From the NCBI RefSeq assembly GCF_051912485.1, contig NZ_CP196822.1:3410001-3474000 (forward strand): a DNA stretch of 64,000 bases, written 5' to 3'. Below the pieces are notes generated by a model, which searched no databases, was not told where the DNA came from, and worked only from the letters and a program-made list of their open reading frames with translations. Each line of letters begins with the position of its first letter. Position 1 is the first letter of the stretch. The translations under genes were made by a program, and so were the position numbers. Positions 57,354-64,000 of the stretch are shown here, in pieces. The stretch is from Nitrobacter sp051912485. GTDB taxonomy: Bacteria > Pseudomonadota > Alphaproteobacteria > Rhizobiales > Xanthobacteraceae.

Positions 57354-58768
57354 CCAGCAACTCCATGCTTGGCGGCGCGGCTGACGGACAGCACGAACCG
57401 TTCGATTTCTGCCTGATCGTTGTTCACGACCGTGATCCGCTCAGGACGAGTCATCAACCCGTCAAGCCACGTCGGCAATTGCGGCCGGACGCCGCAGGCA
57501 GCCTCGACCGCATCGGGAAATTTCGCGGCATGCGCCGTCGACAGCACGACATTGGGAATCTTGGAGTCGGAGGTGTCGCGATCGGCTATCGCGAGTGCCA
57601 CGGCGGTATGGGGATCAACGAGATCGCCGGCCTCGCGCCAAGCCGTGCGCATCGCAGCCGCGGTCTCGGTCTCGTCGGTGCGCCCGGCATCGAAATCGCG
57701 GCGGATCTCAGCCAGCACGGAATCCGGAAGCACGAAACGTCCGGATTGCTGCAGCGACGCCATCAGCGCGCGCACTTGCGCGGCGTCACGACCCGTCGCC
57801 TCGAACAGCAGCCGTTCGAAGTTCGATGAAACCTGGATATCCATCGACGGCGAGGTGGTGGAGCGAACCTCGCGAACCTCGTAGATGCCGGTCTTCAGCG
57901 TGCGCACCAGGATATCGTTGACGTTGGCTGCGATGCGCAGGCAGCGCACCGGGAGGCCCATTTTCTTCGCAACGTAGCCCGCGAAAATGTCGCCGAAATT
58001 ACCGGTCGGAACGGTAAAATCGACGGTGCGCGCCGGCGCGCCGAGCGCGACCGCCGAGGTGAAATAATACACCACCTGCGCAACGATCCGCGCCCAATTG
58101 ATCGAGTTGACGCCGGAAAGCGACACCTCGTCGCGGAAGCGGTGGTTGTTGAACAGCGCCTTCACGATCGCCTGACAATCGTCGAAGGTGCCCTTGACCG
58201 CGAGGGCGTGAACGTTCGGCGCATCCGTCGTGGTCATCATGCGCCGCTGCACCTCGGAGATGCGGCCTTCCGGAAACAGCGCGATCAGATCGACATTGCC
58301 GCGGTTGGCGAACGCATCGACCGCGGCACCGCCGGTATCACCAGAGGTCGCGACGACGATGGTTGTGCGCTGGCCGCGCTGTGCCAGAACGTGATCCATC
58401 AGCCGCGACAACAGCTGCATCGCCACGTCCTTGAACGCGAGCGTCGGACCGTGAAACAGTTCCAGCATGAATTGATTGGGCGCGATCTGGTCGAGTGGCA
58501 CCACCGCCGGATGCCGGAACGTCGCATAGGCCTCATTGGCCATGCGGCCGAGATCGGCATCGGAGATATCACCGGCCACGAACGGCCTGATGACCTCGAC
58601 GGCCACCTCCCAGTAGGGCCGGCCGAAAAAGCCCGCAATGGCATCGGGCGGTAATTGCGGCCAGATCTCGGGCACATAGAGACCGCCGTCGCGGGCGAGC
58701 CCGGCCAGCATCACATCGCAGAACCTGAGTTTCTGGGTTTCGCCCCGGGTCGAAAGATAATGCGTCAA
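57350..58768 (-). CDS. thrC: Threonine synthase
   Basis: 472 residues. Starts at TTG 58768, chosen because GGAGG lies six bases before it and the family begins THYLSTRGETQKLRFCDVML. PLP lysine in HGPTLAFKDVAMQLLSR, then VATSGDTGGAAVDAF and NRGNVDLIALFPEGRISEVQ. It converts O-phosphohomoserine to threonine, the last step of the pathway. The long form with about 470 residues (fungal/proteobacterial type II) is normal here. An earlier in-frame TTG (58780) overlaps the ribosome-binding site. Confidence 0.95.
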   Translation of the reverse strand: MTHYLSTRGETQKLRFCDVMLAGLARDGGLYVPEIWPQLPPDAIAGFFGRPYWEVAVEVIRPFVAGDISDADLGRMANEAYATFRHPAVVPLDQIAPNQFMLELFHGPTLAFKDVAMQLLSRLMDHVLAQRGQRTTIVVATSGDTGGAAVDAFANRGNVDLIALFPEGRISEVQRRMMTTTDAPNVHALAVKGTFDDCQAIVKALFNNHRFRDEVSLSGVNSINWARIVAQVVYYFTSAVALGAPARTVDFTVPTGNFGDIFAGYVAKKMGLPVRCLRIAANVNDILVRTLKTGIYEVREVRSTTSPSMDIQVSSNFERLLFEATGRDAAQVRALMASLQQSGRFVLPDSVLAEIRRDFDAGRTDETETAAAMRTAWREAGDLVDPHTAVALAIADRDTSDSKIPNVVLSTAHAAKFPDAVEAACGVRPQLPTWLDGLMTRPERITVVNNDQAEIERFVLSVSRAAKHGVAG

Positions 58769-59058
58769 GCCGGCCTCCAACGGCGGCGGATGTTACCAAC
58801 CATCTGATATTGAGGGGTATTCACTTCGCCTTCGCGCGATAGCCGCCGCGCACCATAGAGCGTTTCGGGGTGAAGGGGAAACCCACAAGCGCGAAAAACC
58901 GTGCCGCGCGGACCTCGCCAACTGGCTCTTGGAGTGTTCCGCGCTTGAACGGCAAGATATCGATTATCCGTCATTGCCGGCATGGCCGTTCAAAGAACGC
59001 CGTCGCTTCGCTCTCTTATGACCCGCGATCCATCATCTCAGGAAGAATTCGCTTTTTG

Positions 59059-59451
59059 TCATGGCGTATTTTTTCGGATGGATCGTCCTTCAGCGGCGTT
59101 GTGATGGAACTGGAGGCTGATCATGAGGGATTTCATGGCGCGGAGCGGCCACAGGGTGACGGCGAGGACGAGGGGGATCCAGAGCGCGGCGTGGAGCCAG
59201 AACGGCGGCTGATACTTGACCTCGACGATCAGCGCGGCGCCGACGACGATGAAGCCTGCGATCAGGATGATGAAGACGGCAGGTCCGTCTCCGGCATCGA
59301 CGAAGGAATAATCCTGCTCGCAAGCGTCGCAGGAGGGGCGCAGCGTCAGGAAGCCGGAAAAGAGCTTTCCCTTGCCGCAGCGCGGACATTTGCAGGCGAT
59401 CCCGCGCAGGATGGCCTGGGACGTTGTCGCCCGGGCATAAAAATTGGACAT
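59059..59451 (-). CDS. DUF983 protein of the cytochrome oxidase cluster
   Basis: 130 residues. An N-terminal zinc ribbon (CKCPRCGKGKLFSGFLTLRP then SCDACEQDYSF; two C-x2-C pairs) precedes two membrane helices (GPAVFIILIAGFIVVGAALI and LWIPLVLAVTLWPLRAMKSL). DUF983 genes are almost always next to coxC in alphaproteobacteria and are suspected of a role in oxidase assembly, although the mechanism is unknown. It lies 70 bases after coxC on the same strand. No SURF1 gene follows it in this window. Confidence 0.9.
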   Translation of the reverse strand: MSNFYARATTSQAILRGIACKCPRCGKGKLFSGFLTLRPSCDACEQDYSFVDAGDGPAVFIILIAGFIVVGAALIVEVKYQPPFWLHAALWIPLVLAVTLWPLRAMKSLMISLQFHHNAAEGRSIRKNTP

Positions 59452-59521
59452 CAGCCATCCCCGTAAGAGAAAAGGGCGGCCACGCGGCCGCCCTTTATAT
59501 GTTCAGCGTGTTTCGTCCCGA

Positions 59522-60373
59522 TCAGTGCGCGTGCGCCATGGCCGCGGCGCCGTTGCCCCAGACGTAGATGCAGACGAACAGGAACAGCCACACCACGTCG
59601 ACGAAATGCCAGTACCAGGCGGCGAACTCGAAGCCGAGGTGCTGCGTCGGCGTGAAGTGTCCGGCGTTGGCACGGAACAGGCAGACGATCAGGAAGATGG
59701 TTCCGACCAACACATGGAAACCGTGGAAGCCGGTGGCCATGAAGAAGGTGGCGCCGTAGACGTTGCCTGCGAAGCTGAAGGCCGCGTGATGATACTCGTA
59801 GGCCTGCACGCAGGTGAAGATGGCGCCGAGCGCGATGGTCAGGATCAGACCCCACTTCAGCCCCCTGCGATCGCCATTGAGCAGGGCATGGTGCGCCCAG
59901 GTCACCGTGGTGCCCGAGGTCAACAGGATCAGGGTGTTGAGCAACGGCAGGTGCCAGGGATCGAAGGTGTGGATGCCCTTCGGGGGCCAGACACCGCCGA
60001 ACAGCGCCGCGCGCGTCATGTGCACGGGATCGCCCGGGAACAGCGAGGAGTTGAAGAAGGCCCAGAACCAGGCGACGAAGAACATCACCTCGGAGCAGAT
60101 GAACAGGATCATGCCGTAGCGATGGCTGATCTGCACCACGCGGGTGTGGTCGCCCTTGTGCTCGGCTTCGCGGATCACGTCCGCCCACCAGTTCGCCATG
60201 GTGTAGAGCACGCCGACCAGGCCGGTGCCGAAGATGATCGGCGCGGCCGCGGTCAGATGATGCATCCACAGGATGGCGCCGACGGCCATGATGAAGGCCG
60301 CGGTCGCGCCTATGATCGGCCACGCACTCGGGTCGACAAGGTGATAATCGTGCTTGACTTGCGCCGTAGCCAT
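59522..60373 (-). CDS. coxC: Cytochrome c oxidase subunit III
   Basis: 283 residues with seven membrane helices. Family features: VKHDYHLVDPSAWPIIGATA, ICSEVMFFVAWFWAFFNSSL (the conserved Glu in S-E-V-M-F-F), LLNTLILLTSGTTVTWAHHA and ATGFHGFHVLVGTIFLIVCL, ending WLFLFVCIYVWG. Subunit III stabilises the aa3 oxidase and its proton uptake. It is downstream of ctaG with 97 bases between, and in the same operon as DUF983. Confidence 0.95.
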   Translation of the reverse strand: MATAQVKHDYHLVDPSAWPIIGATAAFIMAVGAILWMHHLTAAAPIIFGTGLVGVLYTMANWWADVIREAEHKGDHTRVVQISHRYGMILFICSEVMFFVAWFWAFFNSSLFPGDPVHMTRAALFGGVWPPKGIHTFDPWHLPLLNTLILLTSGTTVTWAHHALLNGDRRGLKWGLILTIALGAIFTCVQAYEYHHAAFSFAGNVYGATFFMATGFHGFHVLVGTIFLIVCLFRANAGHFTPTQHLGFEFAAWYWHFVDVVWLFLFVCIYVWGNGAAAMAHAH

Positions 60374-60470
60374 TGCGGTCTCTCTCCGTTAGCGGTGCCG
60401 GCGGTATTGGGCACCTATTGATCTCAAAAACAAAACGCGTCAGCCGTCGAAGCTCAGATACTTCCGAAGC

Positions 60471-61130
60471 TCAGATATTCCCCCCTGGCCCGTCCGGTTC
60501 GTTCGCCGCCACCGGCTTCGGCGCGGCATTCTTCACCGGGAAGAATGTGTAGGACAGGGTGATGGTATTGACGCCGTCGTTCTCGCTGTCGGCGGCGAAT
60601 GCCGGATCGACATAGAAGACAACGGGCATCTCCCGCTTCTCACCGGGCGCCAGGGTCTGCTCGGTGAAACAGAAGCAGTTGATTTTGGTGAAATACGATC
60701 CGACCGTCAGTGGCGTGACGTTATAGGCCGCCTGCCCCATCGTGGTCCCGGCCGACACGTTGGTAACGGTGTAATAGACAGTCGTGACCTCGCCGATCCG
60801 GACATTTATCTCGGTCTGCTCCGGCTCGAACTTCCACGGCAGTCCGCCGGAGACGTTGGAATCGAAGCGCACGGCCACGGTGCGCGCGAGCGGCGCCCCC
60901 TTCGGCGCGGCTTTTGCGACCTGGGTCGTTCCGTTGAAGCCGGTGGCGCGGCAGAACCAGTTGTAGAACGGCACCGCCGCATAGGCCGAGCCGACCATCA
61001 GGGCGACCAGCAGGCCGCAGGCCGCACCGATCTTCACGTCGCGGCCAATGCGCGGCGCAGCCGTCAGTGCAGCGGGAGCCGCCGTGGCCGATTGCTGCGG
61101 GTGCTGTGGCGCGCCGGTCATCTCAATCAC
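60471..61130 (-). CDS. ctaG: Cytochrome c oxidase assembly protein CtaG (Cox11)
   Basis: 219 residues. One N-terminal membrane helix (VKIGAACGLLVALMVGSAYA) anchors a periplasmic beta-sandwich. The copper-site cysteines lie in YNWFCRATGFNGTTQ and in the C-x-C motif INCFCFTEQTLAPGE. It delivers copper to CuB of subunit I. GTG 61130 overlaps the stop of the small coxF gene (GTGA), so translation is coupled. Confidence 0.94.
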   Translation of the reverse strand: MIEMTGAPQHPQQSATAAPAALTAAPRIGRDVKIGAACGLLVALMVGSAYAAVPFYNWFCRATGFNGTTQVAKAAPKGAPLARTVAVRFDSNVSGGLPWKFEPEQTEINVRIGEVTTVYYTVTNVSAGTTMGQAAYNVTPLTVGSYFTKINCFCFTEQTLAPGEKREMPVVFYVDPAFAADSENDGVNTITLSYTFFPVKNAAPKPVAANEPDGPGGNI

Positions 61131-61297
61131 ATCGGACGGACGAGAACGCCCGGCCCCTTGACGAATGTGACGACGAAGAACAGCACGACCATGAACCCAA
61201 GCGCCAAGGCGATCGCGATCGAGCGCTCGCGACGACGCTTCTTCTGGGCGTCGGTGAGAACGACCGTGTCCGGCTTCGGCTTGCTGTCGTTGTCCAT
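61127..61297 (-). CDS. coxF: CoxF-like small oxidase assembly protein (56 aa)
   Basis: Product MDNDSKPKPDTVVLTDAQKK, RRRERSIAIALALGFMVVLF and FVVTFVKGPGVLVRPM. One basic stop-transfer region and one membrane helix: the shape of the short protein encoded between ctaB and ctaG in Bradyrhizobiaceae. Its stop overlaps the ctaG start (GTGA), and its ATG 61297 is 16 bases after the ctaB stop, so it lies mid-operon. Assignment as coxF rests on position and length; its biochemical role is unknown. Confidence 0.8.
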   Translation of the reverse strand: MDNDSKPKPDTVVLTDAQKKRRRERSIAIALALGFMVVLFFVVTFVKGPGVLVRPM

Positions 61298-61313
61298 CGG
61301 TCCATGCGCCCCT

Positions 61314-62252
61314 CTACCAGATCAACGGCGCGACGGCCTTTGCAACCACATCGAGCAGCAGAACGGCAAACAGCGCGAACAGATAGAGGATCGAGAATGC
61401 GAACAGACGGCGCGTGGCGCGCAGCGCCGTGCTGCCGGTGCGATGGCGATAGACATTGATCGCGAGCACCAGCATCCCGGCGCCGAGAACCAGCGAGGTA
61501 ACGCCATAAACCCAGTCGAAGTAGCCGAGCGGCCAGGGTGCTGCGGCGATCGCCACCAGCACGATGGTATAAAGCAGGATCTGCAGCCGCGTCGCATCGG
61601 GACCGGCGACCACCGGCAGCATCGGCACGCCGGCACGCGCATAATCGTCGGAGCGGAACAGCGCCAGCGCCCAGAAATGCGGCGGCGTCCAGAAGAAGAT
61701 GATCAAAAACAGCAGCAGCGGCTCGACCGACAGCGACCCCGTCGCCGCCGCCCATGCCACCACCGGCGGCAGCGCACCGGCGGCGCCGCCGATCACGATG
61801 TTCTGCGCGGTCCGCCGCTTCAGCCCCATGGTGTAGATCACCACGTAGAAGAAGATCGTGAAGGCGAGCAATCCCCCGGCGTACCAGTTGACCAGGGCGC
61901 CGAGCGTCATCACCGAGAAGAACGACAGTGTGAGACCAAAACCCATCGCCTCGCCGCGCGTGATGCGGCCGCGCGGGATCGGCCGGTTGGCCGTGCGCGA
62001 CATCAGCACGTCGATATCGCCTTCGAGCGCCATGTTCAGCGCACCGGAGGCACCGGCGCCGACCGCGATGCAGAGGATCGAAATGAAGCCCAGCACCGGA
62101 TTAACATGGCCCGGCGCGATCATCAGCCCCACCAGCGCGGTGAAGATCACGAGCGACATCACCCGTGGCTTCAGCAGCGCAAAGTAATCGGCGACGCTCG
62201 CCTCCGATATCCGGGGCGGTAGTTCGATGGCTTTTTGATCGACAACCGACAC
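61314..62252 (-). CDS. ctaB: Protoheme IX farnesyltransferase (heme O synthase)
   Basis: 312 residues from GTG 62252 (SVVDQKAIELPPRISEASVA). UbiA-family fold: DYFALLKPRVMSLVIFTALV, the aspartate-rich motif region LEGDIDVLMSRTANRPIPRG (N-x-x-x-D-x-x-x-D variant), YTMGLKRRTAQNIVIGGAAG, and WTPPHFWALALFRSDDYARA. It attaches farnesyl to heme B to make heme O for the aa3 oxidase. It precedes coxF by 16 bases. A longer ORF to 62303 runs into repeat sequence and has no supporting start. Confidence 0.93.
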   Translation of the reverse strand: MSVVDQKAIELPPRISEASVADYFALLKPRVMSLVIFTALVGLMIAPGHVNPVLGFISILCIAVGAGASGALNMALEGDIDVLMSRTANRPIPRGRITRGEAMGFGLTLSFFSVMTLGALVNWYAGGLLAFTIFFYVVIYTMGLKRRTAQNIVIGGAAGALPPVVAWAAATGSLSVEPLLLFLIIFFWTPPHFWALALFRSDDYARAGVPMLPVVAGPDATRLQILLYTIVLVAIAAAPWPLGYFDWVYGVTSLVLGAGMLVLAINVYRHRTGSTALRATRRLFAFSILYLFALFAVLLLDVVAKAVAPLIW

Positions 62253-62266
62253 GATACACACTCGCT

Positions 62267-62350
62267 TTGTTGGGGTGCACGGCGCGTCAGGCGCGCCGCG
62301 CACAGTTCGTTTTGTTGGGTGCGCGGCACACCCCAGGCGCGCCGCGCATA
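62267..62350. repeat. Imperfect tandem repeat between ctaB and coxA
   Basis: Two units both open TTTGTTGGG-GTGC and both contain CAGGCGCGCCGCGCA (62288-62302 and 62334-62348, 46 bases apart). They fill the space between coxA and ctaB. Confidence 0.7.
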
Positions 62351-62363
62351 GTCACATGACCGC

Positions 62364-63983
62364 TTACTGCACCTTCGGCAGCGTTGCGAACTGGTGGAAC
62401 GGCGGAGGCGACGACAACGTCCACTCCAGCGTGGTAGCGCCTTCACCCCACGGATTGTCGGCTGCCTGCTGCTTGCGCGAGAAGGCGTCGACCAGGCCGT
62501 AGAGGAACACCAGGGCGCCGAGCCCCGCCATGAAGGCACCGTACGAGGAGATCTCGTTCCAGCCCGCGAACACGTCCGGATAGTCGACCGAGCGCCGCAT
62601 CATGCCCTGCAGTCCGAGGAAGTGCTGCGGGAAGAACAGGACGTTGGCACCGATGAACATCAGCCAGAAGTGCAGCTTGGCGATGGTCTCGTTGTACATG
62701 TAGCCGGAGATCTTCGGGAACCAGTAGTACCAGCCCGCGAAGATCGAGAACACTGCGGCAATGCCCATCACGTAGTGGAAGTGCGCGATGACGTAGTAGG
62801 TCTCCTGCAGCACGCGATCGACGCCCGCATTGGCCAGCACCACGCCGGTCACGCCGCCAACCGTGAACAGGAAGATGAAGCCGAGTGCAAACAGCATCGG
62901 CGCCTTGAACTCGATCGAACCGCCCCACATGGTGGCGATCCACGAGAACACCTTCACGCCGGTCGGCACCGCGATCACCATGGTTGCGGCGACGAAGTAA
63001 GCCTGCGCCGACGACACCATGCCGACCGTGTACATGTGGTGAGCCCACACCACGAAGCCGATGCCGCCAATCGCGACCATGGCATAGGCCATGCCGAGAT
63101 AACCGAAGATCGGCTTCTTCGAGAAGGTCGAGATCACATGGCTGATCATGCCGAAGCCAGGCAGAATCAGGATGTACACCTCAGGATGACCGAAGAACCA
63201 GAACAGATGCTGGAACAGCACCGGATCACCGCCACCGTCGGCAGCGAAGAACGTGGTGCCGAAGTTACGGTCGGTCAGAAGCATGGTGATCGCACCTGCC
63301 AGCACCGGCAGCGACAGCAGGAGCAGCCACACCGTGACCAGGATCGACCAGACGAACAGCGGCATCTTGTGCAGGGTCATGCCCGGCGCGCGCATGTTGA
63401 AGATCGTGGTGATGAAGTTGATCGCGCCGAGGATCGAGGAAGCACCGGCGAGATGGATCGAGAGGATCGCGAAATCCACCGATGGCCCCGGATGGCCGCT
63501 CGTCGACAGCGGCGCATACAGCGTCCACCCCGTGCCCGCACCGAGAGCGCCCGGCTCGCCTTCCACCATCGTCGACAGCAGCAGCAGCGCAAACGCCGCC
63601 GGCAGCAGCCAGAACGAGATGTTGTTCATGCGCGGAAACGCCATGTCAGGCGCCCCGATCATCAGCGGCACGAACCAGTTGCCGAAACCGCCGATCATCG
63701 CAGGCATCACCATGAAGAAGATCATGATCAGGCCGTGCGAGGTCACAAATACGTTGTACTCGTGAGCAGGATGGAAAACCTGCACGCCGGGATACATCAG
63801 TTCCGCCCGGATGCCCATCGACATCAAGCCGCCGATGATCCCCGCAACGATAGCGAACACCAGGTACATGGTACCGATGTCCTTGTGATTGGTCGAATAC
63901 GCAAAGCGCCGCCACCCGGTCGGGTGGTGCGCATGGTCGTCGTGGTCGTCGTGGTCGTGAGCATGTGCTGCGGATGTTGCCAT
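62364..63983 (-). CDS. coxA: Cytochrome c oxidase subunit I
   Basis: 539 residues, complete. Twelve membrane helices with heme a and heme a3/CuB ligands: NVFVTSHGLIMIFFMVMPAM, FWFFGHPEVYILILPGFGMI (CuB His and the cross-linked Tyr), VWAHHMYTVGMVSSAQAYFV and VIAHFHYVMGIAAVFSIFAG. The N-terminus is unusually His/Asp-rich (AHAHDHDDHDDHAHHPTGWR), a feature of Bradyrhizobiaceae that may bind metal. It precedes ctaB by 111 bases; coxB is expected just beyond the right edge. It is the catalytic subunit of the aa3 terminal oxidase. Confidence 0.97.
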   Translation of the reverse strand: MATSAAHAHDHDDHDDHAHHPTGWRRFAYSTNHKDIGTMYLVFAIVAGIIGGLMSMGIRAELMYPGVQVFHPAHEYNVFVTSHGLIMIFFMVMPAMIGGFGNWFVPLMIGAPDMAFPRMNNISFWLLPAAFALLLLSTMVEGEPGALGAGTGWTLYAPLSTSGHPGPSVDFAILSIHLAGASSILGAINFITTIFNMRAPGMTLHKMPLFVWSILVTVWLLLLSLPVLAGAITMLLTDRNFGTTFFAADGGGDPVLFQHLFWFFGHPEVYILILPGFGMISHVISTFSKKPIFGYLGMAYAMVAIGGIGFVVWAHHMYTVGMVSSAQAYFVAATMVIAVPTGVKVFSWIATMWGGSIEFKAPMLFALGFIFLFTVGGVTGVVLANAGVDRVLQETYYVIAHFHYVMGIAAVFSIFAGWYYWFPKISGYMYNETIAKLHFWLMFIGANVLFFPQHFLGLQGMMRRSVDYPDVFAGWNEISSYGAFMAGLGALVFLYGLVDAFSRKQQAADNPWGEGATTLEWTLSSPPPFHQFATLPKVQ

Positions 63984-64000
63984 TGTCTAATCCTGTCTTT

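Noticed and set aside
1..64000. CRISPR array or rRNA operon
   Set aside because: No regularly spaced direct repeats and no rRNA sequence were seen.

Overview
The window comes from an alphaproteobacterium of the Bradyrhizobium / Nitrobacter / Rhodopseudomonas / Afipia group (Nitrobacteraceae, formerly Bradyrhizobiaceae). Support comes from a split F0 operon (atpI-atpB-atpE-atpF'-atpF), the cluster coxA-ctaB-coxF-ctaG-coxC-DUF983 close to thrC and an M16 peptidase, the block murA / hisD / UPF0262 / LMW phosphatase / maf / yacG / tRNA-Phe, a glycine-dependent hemA, many small proteins typical of the group, and GGAAC-N16/17-(C/T/G)GTT promoters of the EcfG general-stress type. Genus assignment is inference; no rRNA is present.

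Bases 1 to about 33,200 are accessory DNA full of wreckage. Recognisable remains are a type III polyketide synthase, a trimeric autotransporter adhesin, a DUF892 (YciE-like) gene, an error-prone DNA polymerase, a Baeyer-Villiger monooxygenase, and IS3, IS5, IS21, IS630, ISNCY and IS701 elements. One IS701-family element (3737-5191) is structurally complete, with perfect terminal repeats and a CTAG target duplication. Intact cargo includes: a three-gene exopolysaccharide operon (HlyD-like protein, six-hairpin-type secreted protein, cellulose-synthase-like GT2; 6830-11489); small secreted, CsbD-like and micro-protein genes preceded by EcfG-type promoters, plus a candidate EcfG-driven small RNA (13-19.5 kb); a GT4 glycosyltransferase; the beta-hydroxyaspartate cycle genes bhcB, bhcC and bhcD with a decayed bhcA (20.4-23.8 kb); a class C-type serine hydrolase; a large protein of unknown function with a nuclease-like patch; and a DUF2235 hydrolase coupled to a Cys-rich protein with an E2-like motif. 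The region ends with a tyrosine integrase next to tRNA-Phe, so an island integrated at that tRNA is the simplest reading.

Bases 33,233 to 64,000 are mostly conserved chromosomal backbone: tRNA-Phe, yacG, maf, a PepSY ferri-siderophore reductase-like gene whose partner TonB receptor is a pseudogene, LMW phosphatase, UPF0262, hisD, murA, tRNA-Thr, an Omp25-like porin, bioB, hemA, a FixJ-type regulator, a CrbS/CrbR-like (SSS-domain hybrid kinase plus LuxR regulator) pair, the F0 ATP synthase operon, a GNAT, an M16 peptidase, thrC and the aa3 oxidase assembly/structural cluster running off the right edge. Genes in this half overlap by ATGA or GTGA several times, indicating translational coupling.

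Functionally, the right half covers respiration (aa3 oxidase, heme and copper assembly, ATP synthase), heme, biotin, histidine and threonine synthesis and envelope building. The left half adds stress, polysaccharide and two-carbon (glyoxylate/glycine) functions, several already inactivated.
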